The notes below the pieces were generated by a model that was not told the DNA's origin, made no database searches, and was given only the letters and a program-made list of their open reading frames with translations. Positions 16,004-26,263 of a DNA stretch of 64,000 nucleotides are shown one piece after another. Source of the DNA: Leptothrix cholodnii SP-6 (GTDB lineage: Bacteria > Pseudomonadota > Gammaproteobacteria > Burkholderiales > Burkholderiaceae_C); NCBI RefSeq assembly GCF_000019785.1, contig NC_010524.1, forward strand, positions 3,522,001 to 3,586,000, given 5' to 3'. The translations under genes were made by a program, and so were the position numbers. Positions within the stretch are counted from its first letter, which is position 1. Each line of letters opens with the position of its first letter.

Positions 16004-16675
16004 ATGCGACTGCGCCGCCCTTTCGTCAAGATCTGCTGCATCTCCAGCCCCGAAGAAGCGCAGCTCGCGATTGCTGCGGGCGCCTCGGCGCTGGGTCTGG
16101 TCTCGGCCATGCCCAGCGGGCCGGGCGTGATCGACGAGGACCTGATCGCCCAGATCGCCGCGGTGGTGCCGCCGGGCATCGACACCTTTCTGCTGACGTC
16201 GCGGCAGGACGCCACCTCGATCATCGAACAGCACCGGCGCTGCCTCACGACCACGCTGCAGCTGGTCGACGCGCTGCCCGAGGCCGAGCTGCGCCGGCTG
16301 CGCCGCAAGCTGCCGGGCGTGCAGCTGGTGCAGGTGATCCACGTCATCGGCGAGCAGTCGGTGGCGCAGGCGCTGGCAGTGGCGCCGCTGGTCGATGCGC
16401 TGCTGCTCGACTCGGGCAACCCGGCGCTGGCGGTCAAGCAGCTCGGTGGCACGGGGCGCACGCACGACTGGGCGCTGAGTCGGCGCATCGTCGCGCACAG
16501 CGGCGTGCCGGTGTTCCTGGCCGGCGGCCTGCGCGCCCACAACGTCGCCGAAGCCATCGCCGAGGTGCAGCCGCACGGCCTCGACCTGTGCAGCAGCGTG
16601 CGCAGCGACGGCCGGCTCGATGCGGTCAAGCTGCAAGCGTTCTTCGACGCCGTCGCGGCCACCGCACCGATCTGA
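16004..16675 (+). CDS. Phosphoribosylanthranilate isomerase (TrpF) family protein, stand-alone
   Basis: 223 aa, normal for TrpF. It opens with FVKICCIS, matching the VKICGI motif that carries the catalytic Cys; the later LLLDSGNP supplies the general-acid Asp, and FLAGGLRAHNVAEAI and GLDLCSSVR match phosphate-binding strands. TrpF catalyses the third-last step of tryptophan synthesis by an Amadori rearrangement. No other trp gene is in the window, and the segment between strand 1 and strand 4 diverges from typical TrpF, so this may be a second, paralogous copy with a different role. It follows the GGDEF-EAL gene on the same strand and is convergent with araC. Confidence 0.7.
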   Translation: MRLRRPFVKICCISSPEEAQLAIAAGASALGLVSAMPSGPGVIDEDLIAQIAAVVPPGIDTFLLTSRQDATSIIEQHRRCLTTTLQLVDALPEAELRRLRRKLPGVQLVQVIHVIGEQSVAQALAVAPLVDALLLDSGNPALAVKQLGGTGRTHDWALSRRIVAHSGVPVFLAGGLRAHNVAEAIAEVQPHGLDLCSSVRSDGRLDAVKLQAFFDAVAATAPI

Positions 16676-16676
16676 T

Positions 16677-17654
16677 TCAGCCCGCCTGCGCCAGCGGCGA
16701 GCGGGTGTCCGGCGCCTCGGCCGCCGCCTCGCCCCACGGGTCATGCGATTCCTCGCTGCTGCGCCGGAACTCGCTCGGGCTCACGCCCACGCGCTTGCGG
16801 AACACCCGCGAGAAATACAGCTGGTCGTCGTAGCCGACCCGCGCGCCGATGCTGGAGATCGGCGTGCCGGTGCTCAGCAGCATGTGCTTGGCCAGGATGA
16901 TGCGCTGGTCCTCGCGCCAGCGCACGATGCTCACGCCCATCTGCTCACGGAACAGGTGCGCCAGCCGCGACGGCGACAGGCAGACGTGGCGCGCGATCTC
17001 CTCCAGGCTCAGCTCGTGCGCCAGGTTGTTGGCGATGAACTGGCAGGCCGACTGCACCCGCGCATCGAGCGACCGGGATTCATAACCCGGCGCCTCTTCG
17101 TGGCAGCGGATCAGCAGGCGCTCGAGCAGGTTGATCGCCAGCTCCTCGGAGGTGCGCCGCCCGCCGCGGTGGGTGGCGTCGATCTGCACGAACAGGTCCT
17201 CGATCTCCTTGCGCACCGCCGGATCGGCCAAGCGCAGCCGACCCACGCCGGTGCCGGTTCCCGCACCGGCCTCTGCGCCTGCGCCATCGCCCTGCCCCGG
17301 CCAGGTCAGCCAGTTGGCCCAGAAACCTCGCGGACGGAAATAGACCCAGCGATGGAACCACTCCGGGCTGTGAGGCGCGCGGCCGTAGTCGTGCGCCACA
17401 CCGGGCGGAAACAGCAGCAGGTCGCCCGGCTCGCACTCGAAGGCCCGGTCGCCGTCGACCACCTTGCCGCGGCCTTGCACGGTCAGGTTGATGATCCAGC
17501 CCTTCATGCCGCCGGGGCGGTCGATGAAGAAGTCGAGCGCGCCGCCCTGCACGATCGGCGTCAGGCCCGCCACCAGGTAGAGGTTGAACGAATAACCCGG
17601 CAGCAGCGGGTTGAGCTGCTGCGCGGCATCGTGGCTGGGACGCAAACTGGGCAT
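16677..17654 (-). CDS. araC: AraC-family arabinose-responsive regulator
   Basis: 325 aa. It aligns almost end to end with enterobacterial AraC from memory: PLLPGYSFN and LVAGLTPI in the arm, [17 protein letters not shown] in the cupin sugar-binding domain, and a C-terminal double helix-turn-helix ([35 protein letters not shown]). A Gly/Ala/Thr-rich insertion at about residues 120-138 is absent from the E. coli protein. AraC activates ara promoters with arabinose and can loop DNA without it. Here it is the last gene of chvE-gguA-gguB-araC, 28 nt after gguB, so it is probably co-transcribed with the importer and may autoregulate it. Confidence 0.93.
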   Translation of the reverse strand: MPSLRPSHDAAQQLNPLLPGYSFNLYLVAGLTPIVQGGALDFFIDRPGGMKGWIINLTVQGRGKVVDGDRAFECEPGDLLLFPPGVAHDYGRAPHSPEWFHRWVYFRPRGFWANWLTWPGQGDGAGAEAGAGTGTGVGRLRLADPAVRKEIEDLFVQIDATHRGGRRTSEELAINLLERLLIRCHEEAPGYESRSLDARVQSACQFIANNLAHELSLEEIARHVCLSPSRLAHLFREQMGVSIVRWREDQRIILAKHMLLSTGTPISSIGARVGYDDQLYFSRVFRKRVGVSPSEFRRSSEESHDPWGEAAAEAPDTRSPLAQAG

Positions 17655-17682
17655 GGACGCGGGGTACGGAGAACGCCGCCGC

Positions 17683-18927
17683 TCAGGCCGACTTGTTCTT
17701 GTTGTAGACGTCGACGAACACCGCCGCCAGCAGCACCAGGCCCTTGATGACCTGCTGGTAGTCGATGCCGATGCCCAGGATCGACATGCCGTTGTTCATC
17801 ACGCCCATGATGAAGGCGCCGATCACCGCGCCCATCACCTTGCCCACGCCGCCCGAGGCCGAGGCGCCGCCGATGAAACAGGCCGCGATCACGTCGAGCT
17901 CGAAACCCAGCCCCGCCTTGGGCGTGGCGGTGTTCAGGCGCGCCGCGAACACCAGGCCGGCCAGCGCGGCCAGCACGCCCATGTTGACGAAGGTGTAGAA
18001 GCTCAGCCGCTCGGTCTTGATGCCCGAGAGCTTGGCTGCCTTCTCGTTGCCACCGAGCGCGTAGACGCGCCGGCCGATGGTGGTGCGGCTGGTGACGAAG
18101 TCGAACAGACCGATCAGCAGCGCCATCACGATCAGCACGTTGGGCAGGCCCTTGTACGAGGCCAGCATGTAGCTGAAATAGATCAGCATGGCCGCGAACA
18201 CGCCGATCTTGGCGAAGAAGAAACCCGCCGGCTCGGCCTCGATGCCGTGCTTGATCTGGTTGCCGCGCGAGCGCAGGCTGGCCAGCGCCAGCGCACCGGC
18301 CACCGCCGCGCCGATCAGCAGCGAGGTCAGCCGCAGCGACTCGGTACTGAACAGGTCGGGGATGAAGCCCGAGCTGAGCGCCTGGAAGGTCTCGGGGAAC
18401 GGCCCGACCGACTGGCCGTTGAGCAGCGCCAGCGCCAGCCCCTTGAACACCAGCATGCCCGCCAGCGTGACGATGAACGACGGGATGCGAAAGAACGCCA
18501 CGAAGTAGCCCTGCGCCGCACCGATCAGCCCGCCCACCACCAGGCAGACCAGCGTGGCGCTCAGGTAGTGCCACTCGTGATTGACCATCAGCACCGCCGC
18601 CAGCGCGCCGATGAAACCGCACACCGATCCCACCGACAGGTCGATGTGGCCAGCCACGATCACCAGCAGCATGCCCAGCGCCATGATGACGATGTAGCTG
18701 TTCTGCAGCACCAGGTTGGTGAGGTTGAGCGGCTGCATCAGCGTGCCGTCGGTCATGACCTGGAAGAAGGCCATGATCGCCACCAGCGACAGCAGCATGC
18801 CGTACTCGCGGAAGTTGCTCTTGATGAAGTCGAGCGCCGACTTCGAGCCGGCGGCGCCGGGTTCGGCATGATCGGCCGGCGGCGTGGCCACGGGGGCCAC
18901 AGCATGGGCGGCGAGGTTGTTGTCCAT
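17683..18927 (-). CDS. gguB: Sugar ABC transporter permease (GguB-type)
   Basis: 414 aa, about ten predicted membrane spans, with the family segment [18 protein letters not shown] and the late [22 protein letters not shown]. It belongs to the multiple-monosaccharide permeases (GguB/XylH class) of CUT2 importers and sits in the inner membrane, where it pairs with GguA and ChvE. A soluble N-terminal tail of about 45 residues precedes the first span. Only one nt separates it from the end of gguA, indicating coupling. Given araC next door and araBDA across the control region, L-arabinose is the likely main substrate, though the family also takes xylose, glucose, galactose and fucose. Confidence 0.92.
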   Translation of the reverse strand: MDNNLAAHAVAPVATPPADHAEPGAAGSKSALDFIKSNFREYGMLLSLVAIMAFFQVMTDGTLMQPLNLTNLVLQNSYIVIMALGMLLVIVAGHIDLSVGSVCGFIGALAAVLMVNHEWHYLSATLVCLVVGGLIGAAQGYFVAFFRIPSFIVTLAGMLVFKGLALALLNGQSVGPFPETFQALSSGFIPDLFSTESLRLTSLLIGAAVAGALALASLRSRGNQIKHGIEAEPAGFFFAKIGVFAAMLIYFSYMLASYKGLPNVLIVMALLIGLFDFVTSRTTIGRRVYALGGNEKAAKLSGIKTERLSFYTFVNMGVLAALAGLVFAARLNTATPKAGLGFELDVIAACFIGGASASGGVGKVMGAVIGAFIMGVMNNGMSILGIGIDYQQVIKGLVLLAAVFVDVYNKNKSA

Positions 18928-18928
18928 C

Positions 18929-20452
18929 TCAGTTCACTTTCACGATCGCGCGCATGATCTTTTCCTGCGACGCTTCAGAGGCCGGCATCTCGGCCACGAA
19001 GCGGCCTTCGTTCATCACGTAGATGCGGTCGGACATGCCGAGCAGCTCGGGCATCTCCGACGAGATCACGATCACGCACTTACCTTCAGCGGCGAGCTGG
19101 GCAATGATGGTGTAGATCTCGTACTTGGCACCGACGTCGATGCCCCGTGTGGGCTCGTCGAGGATCAGCACCTCGGGCTCGGTGAAGAGCCATTTGCTCA
19201 GCACCACCTTCTGCTGGTTGCCACCCGACAGGTGCACGGTCTTCTGGCCGACGCCGGCACAGCGGATGCGCAGCTTGTCGCGGTATTGCTGGGCCACCGA
19301 ATACTCGCGCCCCGCATCGATCACCACGCCGTTCGAGACCCGCTCCAGGCTGGCCAGCGAGGTGTTGAACTGGATGTCCTCGCTGAGCACCAGGCCGTTG
19401 CCCTTGCGGTCTTCGGTCACGTAGGCCAGGCCGTGGGCCACCGCCTTGCCGACCGTACCGACGTCGATGACCTGGCCGTTCTTGAGCACCTGGCCGCTGA
19501 TGCGCCGGCCCCACGAGCGGCCGAACACGCTCATCGCCAGCTCCGTGCGGCCCGCGCCCATCAGGCCGGCGATGCCGACGATCTCGCCGCGCCGCACCTG
19601 CAGGTTGACGCCCTTGATGACCTCGCGCTCGGCGTGCAGCGGGTGATGGACGTGCCAGTCGCGCACCTCGAACACGGTCTCGCCGATGTGGGGCGTGCGC
19701 TTGGGATAACGGTCGGCCATCTCGCGCCCGACCATGCCGCGGATCACGCGGTCCTCGCTCACCGCGCCGGCGCTGCAGTCGAGTGTCTCGACCGTGCTGC
19801 CATCGCGCAGGATGGTGATCGAGTCGGCCACGCGCGAGATCTCGTTGAGCTTGTGCGAGATCAGGATGCAGGTGATGCCCTGCGCCTTCAGGCCCAGCAG
19901 CAGGTCGAGCAGCGCCTGGCTGTCGTTCTCGTTCAGGCTGGCGGTGGGCTCGTCGAGGATCAGCAGCTTGACCTCCTTCGACAGCGCCTTCGCAATCTCC
20001 ACCAGCTGCTGCTTGCCCACGCCGATGTCGGTGATCAGCGTGGCGGGCGACTCTTTCAGGCCGACCTTCTTCAGCAGCGCCTGGGTGCGGCTGTGCGCGG
20101 CCATCCAGTCGATCACGCCATTCCTGGCGGTCTCGTTGCCGAGGAAGATGTTCTCGGCGATCGACAGCAGGGGCACCAGCGCCAGCTCCTGGTGGATGAT
20201 GATCACGCCGACCTGCTCGCTGTCGTGGATGCCACGAAAGCGCCGCTCGGCGCCCTGGTAACGGATCTCGCCGCTGTAGTCGCCGTGCGGGTACACGCCC
20301 GACAGCACCTTCATCAGCGTCGACTTGCCGGCGCCGTTCTCGCCGACGATGGCGTGGATCTCGCCGGCGCGCACGCGCAGGTTGACCTTGTTGAGCGCAA
20401 CCACCCCGTGAAAGGTCTTGCGGATGTCGCGCATCTCGAGGAGCGTTTCCAA
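18929..20452 (-). CDS. gguA: Sugar ABC transporter ATPase with two nucleotide-binding domains (GguA-type)
   Basis: 507 aa from a TTG start preceded by AAGGA at 6 nt. A GTG at 20512 in the same frame is rejected because it lies inside an intercistronic hairpin. The first ATPase domain has [10 protein letters not shown] and [11 protein letters not shown]; the second has a degenerate GLMGAGRTE loop with LSGGNQQKV and [12 protein letters not shown], as usual for CUT2 ATPases (RbsA/XylG/GguA). It powers import of monosaccharides with GguB and ChvE. Confidence 0.93.
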   Translation of the reverse strand: METLLEMRDIRKTFHGVVALNKVNLRVRAGEIHAIVGENGAGKSTLMKVLSGVYPHGDYSGEIRYQGAERRFRGIHDSEQVGVIIIHQELALVPLLSIAENIFLGNETARNGVIDWMAAHSRTQALLKKVGLKESPATLITDIGVGKQQLVEIAKALSKEVKLLILDEPTASLNENDSQALLDLLLGLKAQGITCILISHKLNEISRVADSITILRDGSTVETLDCSAGAVSEDRVIRGMVGREMADRYPKRTPHIGETVFEVRDWHVHHPLHAEREVIKGVNLQVRRGEIVGIAGLMGAGRTELAMSVFGRSWGRRISGQVLKNGQVIDVGTVGKAVAHGLAYVTEDRKGNGLVLSEDIQFNTSLASLERVSNGVVIDAGREYSVAQQYRDKLRIRCAGVGQKTVHLSGGNQQKVVLSKWLFTEPEVLILDEPTRGIDVGAKYEIYTIIAQLAAEGKCVIVISSEMPELLGMSDRIYVMNEGRFVAEMPASEASQEKIMRAIVKVN

Positions 20453-20488
20453 CGGAGTTCCTTGCTGACGGGTCTTGAGGTGGATGGG

Positions 20489-20518
20489 AAAAGGTCCCGC
20501 GCCTGTCGACACGGGACC
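20489..20518 (-). terminator. Hairpin plus short U-run between chvE and gguA
   Basis: On the minus strand, arms GGTCCCG and CGGGACC (20512-20518 and 20493-20499) enclose a 12-nt loop containing a small TGTCGACA palindrome, and four Us follow. It lies in the 84-nt gap after chvE. This would give partial termination or 3'-end protection so that the binding protein is made in excess over the ATPase and permease, a common arrangement for ABC importers (inference). Confidence 0.55.
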
Positions 20519-20536
20519 CGGCCCAACCCGGTCACA

Positions 20537-21601
20537 TCACTTGACCTGCGATTCCTTGTAGTAGCCGCTGCCGATCAGCACCGGCTTCCAGTTGGAGACG
20601 TCCACGCTCACCGGCTTCAACAGGTACGAGGGCACCACCTTCACGCCGTTGTTGTAGGTCTTGGTGTCGTTGATCTCGGGGGTCTTGCCCGACAGCATCG
20701 CGTCGACCATGTTGGCCGTCACCTTGGCCAGCTCGCGGGTGTCCTTGAAGACGGTCGAGTACTGCTCGCCCTTGAGCATCGACTTGACCGACTGCACCTC
20801 GGCGTCCTGGCCGCTCACCACCGGGCACGGCTGCTTGGCGGTGCAGTAGCCCACGCCCTTGAGCGAGGACAGGATGCCGATCGACAGGCCGTCATACGGC
20901 GACAGCACGGCGTCGACCTTGTCCTTGCCGTAGTAGGCCGACAGCAGGTTGTCCATGCGCGCCTGTGCCACCGCGCCGTCCCAGCGCAGCGTGCCGACCT
21001 TGTCCATGCCCATCTGCTTGCTGCGCACCACCAGCTTGCCGCTGTCGATGTAGGGCTTGAGCACGCTCATCGCGCCGTCGTAGAAGAAGAAGGCGTTGTT
21101 GTCGTCCGGGCTGCCACCGAACAGCTCGATGTTGAACGGGCCCTTGCCGGCCTTGAGGCCCAGCTTGTCGACGATCGAGCCGGCCTGCAGCACGCCGACC
21201 TGGAAGTTGTCGAAGGTGGCGTAGTAGTCGACGTTCTTGCTGCCCTTGATCAGGCGGTCGTAGGCGATGACCTTGATGCCCTTGTCGGCCGCGTTCTGCA
21301 GCACCTTGGACAGCGTGGTGCCGTCGATCGAGGCGATCACCAGCACCTTGACGCCCTTGGTGACCATGTTCTCGACCTGCGCGAGCTGGTTCGGGATGTC
21401 GTCGTCGGCGTACTGCAGGTCGGCCTTGTAGCCGCGGTCCTTGAGCACCTTGACCATGTTGTCGCCGTCGGCGATCCAGCGTGCCGACGACTTGGTGGGC
21501 ATCGAGATGCCGATGGCGCCCTTGTCCTGCGCGCTGGCTTGCGTGGCCAGGCCGACCAGGCCCAGGGCCACGGTGGCGATCAGTGTCTTCATCATCTTCA
21601 T
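20537..21601 (-). CDS. chvE: Periplasmic monosaccharide-binding protein (ChvE-type)
   Basis: 354 aa including a Sec signal peptide ([19 protein letters not shown], cleavage after QASA). The ATG is chosen because AGGAG lies 8 nt upstream; another in-frame ATG two codons earlier is too close to it. The mature part reads [39 protein letters not shown] and [20 protein letters not shown], matching ChvE/CUT2 binding proteins. In Agrobacterium ChvE also binds sugars for virulence signalling; nothing here suggests that role. It heads the chvE-gguA-gguB-araC transcript. Confidence 0.93.
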   Translation of the reverse strand: MKMMKTLIATVALGLVGLATQASAQDKGAIGISMPTKSSARWIADGDNMVKVLKDRGYKADLQYADDDIPNQLAQVENMVTKGVKVLVIASIDGTTLSKVLQNAADKGIKVIAYDRLIKGSKNVDYYATFDNFQVGVLQAGSIVDKLGLKAGKGPFNIELFGGSPDDNNAFFFYDGAMSVLKPYIDSGKLVVRSKQMGMDKVGTLRWDGAVAQARMDNLLSAYYGKDKVDAVLSPYDGLSIGILSSLKGVGYCTAKQPCPVVSGQDAEVQSVKSMLKGEQYSTVFKDTRELAKVTANMVDAMLSGKTPEINDTKTYNNGVKVVPSYLLKPVSVDVSNWKPVLIGSGYYKESQVK

Positions 21602-21678
21602 GGTCATGACTCCTACGTTGTCGGTTCGCCCCGGGTCGCTCGTGCGGCGACGGCCAGGGGATCTGTTTTGCCGGTCTG

Positions 21679-21695
21679 GGGCCGGGAAGTCCATA
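21679..21695 (+). promoter_or_regulatory. Candidate AraC half-site (distal)
   Basis: GGGC, seven bases, then TCCATA. The E. coli half-site consensus is TAGC-N7-TCCATA; the six-base part is exact and the four-base part matches at two positions. It lies about 78 bp upstream of the chvE start codon, in the same orientation as the araB-proximal site 205 bp away. Confidence 0.3.
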
Positions 21696-21735
21696 TTCAC
21701 CGGGATATTCACAAGCGCCATCCAACTCGACGCAA

Positions 21736-21754
21736 GAATATCCACCGGATATTC
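21736..21754. promoter_or_regulatory. Perfect 8-bp inverted repeat upstream of chvE
   Basis: GAATATCCACCGGATATTC: arms of 8 bp with a 3-bp spacer. The right arm GGATATTC is repeated in the same orientation at 21703-21710, 44 bp away, about four helical turns. The size and spacing suit a dimeric regulator; which one is unknown. It could be an operator for a sugar regulator other than AraC. Confidence 0.45.
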
Positions 21755-21883
21755 GATCGAAGCCGATCGACTATCTGCAAAAACCTCTGGACAACCGGAT
21801 TCGTGTATTTCCCGATCCGCGGCGCAAGAGTAGGCACGGCGGCAACCCGGACACACCGGGTTGACCCTAGGTGAAGCACGCTA

Positions 21884-21900
21884 CAGCACGATCTTCCATA
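21884..21900 (+). promoter_or_regulatory. Candidate AraC half-site (araB-proximal) next to a -35-like box
   Basis: CAGC-N7-TCCATA differs from the E. coli half-site consensus at one base. A TTGACC hexamer begins 4 bp downstream (21904-21909), the arrangement expected for an AraC-activated promoter. No good -10 hexamer follows at 16-18 bp, and the araB start is 350 bp away, so the transcript start is uncertain. Confidence 0.4.
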
Positions 21901-22210
21901 TCTTTGACCGATCATATCCGGCTGCCGAGCCAAGCCGCCCCATGGCAGTGCGTCGGGTTCAAGCGTCCACCAAGCCGCGCGGATCTCTTTGGAACCGGGC
22001 CTTGATGGCCCTCAATCCGGCAGCCACCGCGAACCAGAACGGGATAGAGATTTCGCCTGCCGTGCACACAACCGTGCACGCCGAGCCGGAGGCCCGATGG
22101 CGCAACTGTCTATACGCCCGATACGGGTAAACCCGAAAATCAGAGCAAGCCGACAGGAACGTGCATATAGTCAGCCACGCCGCCACGGGTCAAACAGGGC
22201 GTCGCCTCCT

Positions 22211-22247
22211 ATTCTCGACAGCAGTTTCATGACTGCTTTTCGAGAAT
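22211..22247 (+). promoter_or_regulatory. Hairpin immediately before the araB start codon
   Basis: Arms ATTCTCGACAGCAGT (22211-22225) and ACTGCTTTTCGAGAAT (22232-22247) pair almost perfectly around a 6-nt loop. The right arm ends 3 nt before the GTG start and includes the only purine-rich ribosome-binding candidate (GAGAA), so folding would hide it. It may control araB translation or mRNA stability. Confidence 0.5.
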
Positions 22248-22250
22248 CCC

Positions 22251-23945
22251 GTGAACCCCACCGATGCAATCAGTCTAGGCCTGGATTTCGGCAGCGATTC
22301 CGTCCGGGTGCTGGCGGTGCGCTGCCGCGACGGCGCCGAGCTGGCGACCCACGTGGTGGCCTATCCGCGCTGGGCCGAAGGCCGCTACTGCGACGCCGTG
22401 ACGCAGCGCTTTCGCCACCACCCGCTCGACTACACCGAGTCGTTCACGCAGGCCGTGCGCGAGGTGGTCGACGAGCTGGTGCGCCAGTTCGGCCCGGCCG
22501 GGCGCGAGGCCATCGTCGGCATCGGCGTCGACTCGACCGGCTCGACCCCCGCGCCGATCGACGAGCAGGGCCGCGTGCTGGCGCTGCGGCCCGAGTTCGC
22601 GCACAACCCGAACGCGATGTTCGTGCTGTGGAAGGACCACACGGCCATCGTCGAAGCCGAGGCGCTGAACGCGCTCGCGCACGGCGGCGAACACACCGAC
22701 TACACGCGCTACGCCGGCGGCGTCTATTCGTCCGAATGGTTCTGGGCCAAGGCGCTGCATGTGAGCCGCGCCGACGCCCAGGTGCACGCCGCCACGCGCA
22801 GCTGGGTGGAACTGTGCGACTGGGTGCCCGCGCTGCTGTGCGGCCGCAGCGCGCCGGCCGTGTTGCCACGCGGGCGCTGCGCGGCGGGGCACAAGGCGCT
22901 CTGGCATCCGACGTGGGGCGGGCTGCCGTCGCAGGAATTCCTGTCCGCGCTCGACCCGCTGCTGACCGAGCACCTCGACGCCCCGCTGTTCACGCACAGC
23001 CAGACCGCCGAACAATCGCTCGGCGTTCTCAGCGCCGAATGGGCCGACCGGCTCGGCCTGCCCGCGCACGTGGTCGTCAGCGGCGGCGCCTTCGACTGCC
23101 ACATGGGCGCGGTGGGCGCCAACGCGCAGCCCTACACGCTGGTCAAGGTGATCGGCACCTCGACCTGCGACATCCTGCTGGCCGATGCCGAGCTGATCGG
23201 CGAACGCTCGATCGAAGGCATCTGCGGCCAGGTCGACGGCTCGGTGGTGCCGGGGCTGATCGGGCTCGAAGCGGGCCAGTCCGCATTCGGCGACATGTAC
23301 GCCTGGCTCGCCAAGCTGGTCGGCTGGTCGCTGGAGATGGCCGGCACGCTGCGCCCGCATCTGCAGGGCGAACTCGCCGGCCTGCACGAACACATCCTGC
23401 CGACGCTGGCCGAGCAGTGGATGCAGAGGCAAGACCTCGAACACCTGCCGCTGGTGCTCGACTGGCTCAACGGCCGCCGCACGCCGTTCGCCAACCAGCG
23501 CCTGCAGGGCGTGGTGGCCGACCTGACGCTGGGCACCGACGCGCCGGCGCTGTTCGGCGGCTTCGTCGCCGCCACCGCGTTCGGCGCGCGGGCCATCACC
23601 GAGAGCTTCGAGCGCCAGGGCGTGCCGGTGCACAAGGTGCTGACGCTGGGCGGCATCGCCCGCAAGTCGCCCACGGTGATGCAGGTGATGGCCGACGTGA
23701 TGAACCGCGAGGTCGAGGTGGTGGCGTCGGATCAATGCTGTGCGCTGGGCGCGGCGATCTTTGCCGCGGTGGCTGCGGGCGTGTTTGCCGACGTGCCGTC
23801 CGCGCAGGCGGCGATGGCGAGCACGGTCGAGCGCATCTACAAACCCGACGCCGAGCGTGCGGCGCGCTACGAGCGCCTGTATCAGCGTTATCAACGTTTT
23901 GCCGAGCGCACCGAGCCGCTCTACGCCGCAGGAGAAGTGCGATGA
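22251..23945 (+). CDS. araB: L-ribulokinase
   Basis: 564 aa, equal to the E. coli enzyme length. The FGGY-kinase phosphate-binding start [26 protein letters not shown], and the C-terminal [22 protein letters not shown] with [15 protein letters not shown] identify AraB. It phosphorylates L-ribulose to L-ribulose 5-phosphate in the cytosol. The start is GTG with a weak ribosome-binding site covered by a hairpin. Its stop overlaps the araD start (ATGA). First gene of araB-araD-araA, opposite the arabinose importer and araC. Confidence 0.95.
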   Translation: MNPTDAISLGLDFGSDSVRVLAVRCRDGAELATHVVAYPRWAEGRYCDAVTQRFRHHPLDYTESFTQAVREVVDELVRQFGPAGREAIVGIGVDSTGSTPAPIDEQGRVLALRPEFAHNPNAMFVLWKDHTAIVEAEALNALAHGGEHTDYTRYAGGVYSSEWFWAKALHVSRADAQVHAATRSWVELCDWVPALLCGRSAPAVLPRGRCAAGHKALWHPTWGGLPSQEFLSALDPLLTEHLDAPLFTHSQTAEQSLGVLSAEWADRLGLPAHVVVSGGAFDCHMGAVGANAQPYTLVKVIGTSTCDILLADAELIGERSIEGICGQVDGSVVPGLIGLEAGQSAFGDMYAWLAKLVGWSLEMAGTLRPHLQGELAGLHEHILPTLAEQWMQRQDLEHLPLVLDWLNGRRTPFANQRLQGVVADLTLGTDAPALFGGFVAATAFGARAITESFERQGVPVHKVLTLGGIARKSPTVMQVMADVMNREVEVVASDQCCALGAAIFAAVAAGVFADVPSAQAAMASTVERIYKPDAERAARYERLYQRYQRFAERTEPLYAAGEVR

Positions 23946-24676
23946 ACGCGGCTCATCCTGATCTCGCGCACAGCCTTCGCCAACTGCGCGAGCGCGTGCT
24001 CGAAGCCAACCTCGCGCTGCCGCGCCACGGCCTCGTCACCTTCACCTGGGGCAACGTGAGTGGCTATGACCCCGAGCTGGAGCTGGTGGCGATCAAGCCC
24101 AGCGGCGTCAGCTACGAGCGCATGGCGCTGGCCGACATCGTCGTGCTCGACCTGCAGGGCCGCGTGGTCGAAGGCGAGCTCAAGCCGTCGTCGGACACGC
24201 CCACGCACCTGCATCTTTACCGCACCTGGCCGCAGCTGCGCGGCATCGTGCACACGCATTCGACCCACGCCACCAGCTGGGCGCAGGCCGGCCGCGCGAT
24301 CCCGGCGATGGGCACGACGCATGCCGACTATTTCCACGGCGAGGTGCCATGCACGCGGGCGCTGAGCCGCGAAGAAGTCGAGGGTGACTACGAGCTCAAC
24401 ACCGGCCACGTGATCGTCGAGACCGTGAGCGCGCTGCACGACGGCAACCCGCTGGCGCGCCCCGGCATCCTGGTGGCCGAACACGCCCCGTTCGCCTGGG
24501 GCACCAGCCCCGACCAGGCCGTGCACAACGCGGTGGTGATGGAAGAGGTGGCGCGCATGGCGCTTTACACCCACATGCTGAACCCGCAACGCGGCCCGAT
24601 CGAACAGCACCTGCTCGACAAGCACTACCTGCGCAAACACGGCAAGAACGCCTACTACGGTCAGTCGAAAAGCTGA
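23942..24676 (+). CDS. araD: L-ribulose-5-phosphate 4-epimerase
   Basis: 244 aa. Class II aldolase/epimerase features are clear: [29 protein letters not shown], the zinc-binding HTH pair (residues 104 and 106) in [12 protein letters not shown], and a third ligand region at TGHVIVET. It converts L-ribulose 5-phosphate to D-xylulose 5-phosphate, feeding the pentose phosphate pathway. The ATG overlaps the araB stop by four bases, so translation is likely coupled. A long upstream reading in this frame is antisense-free noise over araB and was not used. Confidence 0.95.
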   Translation: MNAAHPDLAHSLRQLRERVLEANLALPRHGLVTFTWGNVSGYDPELELVAIKPSGVSYERMALADIVVLDLQGRVVEGELKPSSDTPTHLHLYRTWPQLRGIVHTHSTHATSWAQAGRAIPAMGTTHADYFHGEVPCTRALSREEVEGDYELNTGHVIVETVSALHDGNPLARPGILVAEHAPFAWGTSPDQAVHNAVVMEEVARMALYTHMLNPQRGPIEQHLLDKHYLRKHGKNAYYGQSKS

Positions 24677-24712
24677 GCCGGCACCTTCACAACGACTTCA
24701 CGGACCCCCTCC

Positions 24713-26206
24713 ATGCACGCCTATCCGCAACTCGAACTCTGGTTTGTCGTCGGCAGCCAGCACCTCTACGGCCCCAAGACCCTGCGCGCCGTGGCCGAGA
24801 ACGCCCAGCGCATCGTCGACGGACTGAACGCCGAAGGCGGCCTGCCCGCCAAGCTGGTGCTCAAGCCGACGGTGACCGAATCCGAAGGCATCCTGGCGCT
24901 GTGCCGCGAGGCCAACAACGCGCCGCAGTGCGCCGGCCTGGTCACGTGGATGCACACCTTCTCGCCCGCGCGCATGTGGATCGCCGGCCTGACCGCGCTG
25001 CAGAAGCCGTTCATGCAGCTGCACACGCAGGCCAACATCGAGGTGCCGTGGGCCACGATGGACATGGACTTCATGAACCTGACGCAGACCGCGCACGGCG
25101 GGCGCGAATACGGCTTCATCGCCGCGCGCCTGCGCAAGCCGCACGAGGTGGTGGTCGGCCATTGGCAGGACCCGCGCGTGCAGGCACAACTCGGCGCCTG
25201 GATGCGCGTGGCCGCGGCGGTGCACGACAGCCGCTCGCTCAAGGTGGCGCGCTTCGGCGACAACATGCGCGAAGTGGCCGTGACCGAAGGCGACAAGGTC
25301 GAGGCGCAGATCCGCTTCGGCTACGCCGTCAACGGCCACTCGCTGGGCGACCTGGCCGCGGCGATCGAGGCCGTCACGCCCGCGCAGACGCAAGACAAGC
25401 TCGCCCAGTACGAAGCCGACTACGAGCTGACCGCCGCAGTGCGCGCCGGTGGCGCCAAGCGCGGCCAGCTGCTCGACGCGGCGCGCATCGAGATCGGCCT
25501 GCAAGGTTTCCTGGATCGCGGCGGCTTCAAGGCCTTCACGACCAATTTCGAGAACCTGCACGGCATCCCGCAACTGCCCGGCCTGGCGGTGCAGCGCCTG
25601 ATGCAGCAGGGCTACGGCTTCGGTGCCGAAGGCGACTGGAAGACCTCGGCGCTGCTGCGCGCGATCAAGGTGATGGGCAACGGCAACGGCGGCGGGGCCT
25701 CCTTCATGGAGGACTACACCTACGACTTCACCGCGGGCCAGGAGCTGGTGATCGGCGCGCACATGCTCGAAGTCTGCCCCTCGATCGCCGCCGAGGCCAA
25801 GCCGCTGCTCGACGTGCAGCCGCTGTCGATCGGCAAGAAGGACGACCCGGCGCGCCTGATCTTCAGCGCCAAGCCCGGCCGCGCCATCCACAGCACGCTG
25901 CTGGACATGGGCAACCGCTTCCGCCTGATCTCACACGAGGTCGACGTGATCACGCCGCCGCACGATCTGCCGCAACTGCCGGTGGCACGCGCGGTCTACC
26001 ACCCGCTGCCCGATCTGGCGCGTGGCACCGCGGCGTGGATCCATGCCGGCGGCGCGCACCACACGGTGTTCAGCCAGGGCGTGTCGATCCATCAATTGCA
26101 GACGTTCGCGGAGATGTTCGAGATCGAGTTCGTGCACATCGGCGAGCACACCGACATCGGGCGGCTCAAGCAGGAGTTGCGTTGGGGTGATGCGACCTGG
26201 CGTTGA
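24713..26206 (+). CDS. araA: L-arabinose isomerase
   Basis: 497 aa, close to the 500-aa E. coli enzyme. It opens [14 protein letters not shown], contains [13 protein letters not shown] and FMEDYTYDF, which carry the catalytic/metal-binding Glu residues of the family, and ends with [12 protein letters not shown] containing a metal-ligand His. It converts L-arabinose to L-ribulose in the cytosol. Gene order here is B-D-A, not the enterobacterial B-A-D. The 36-nt gap after araD suggests one transcript. A non-coding region with two stem-loops follows. Confidence 0.96.
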
Positions 26207-26263
26207 GGTTGCACTGTGGTGGGCGGGGGGCGCCTCGACTGCCGGGACCGAGCGGGCCCGGGA

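Larger units (their letters stand above)
21608..22250 (+). promoter_or_regulatory. Divergent chvE/araB control region (643 bp)
   Basis: No credible gene lies here; short open frames cross it without family signatures. It is more AT-rich than its surroundings and holds two AraC half-site-like TCCATA motifs 205 bp apart, a 19-bp palindrome with a partial repeat, a TTGACC -35-like hexamer at 21904-21909, a TATAGT box-like hexamer at 22166-22171 and a hairpin abutting the araB start. Each is reported separately. AraC made from the leftward operon is the expected regulator in both directions. Confidence 0.7.

Noticed and set aside
20453..20512. Longer N-terminus for gguA from a GTG at 20512
   Set aside because: The extra codons cover the intercistronic hairpin, and the TTG at 20452 has a better ribosome-binding site and matches family length.
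18884..21874. 996-residue plus-strand open frame over gguA and chvE
   Set aside because: Antisense to two strongly supported genes, with His/Asp/Val-biased translation typical of shadow frames.
21861..22130. Small gene in the chvE/araB control region
   Set aside because: No family motif, poor start context and atypical codon use; the region carries regulatory motifs instead.
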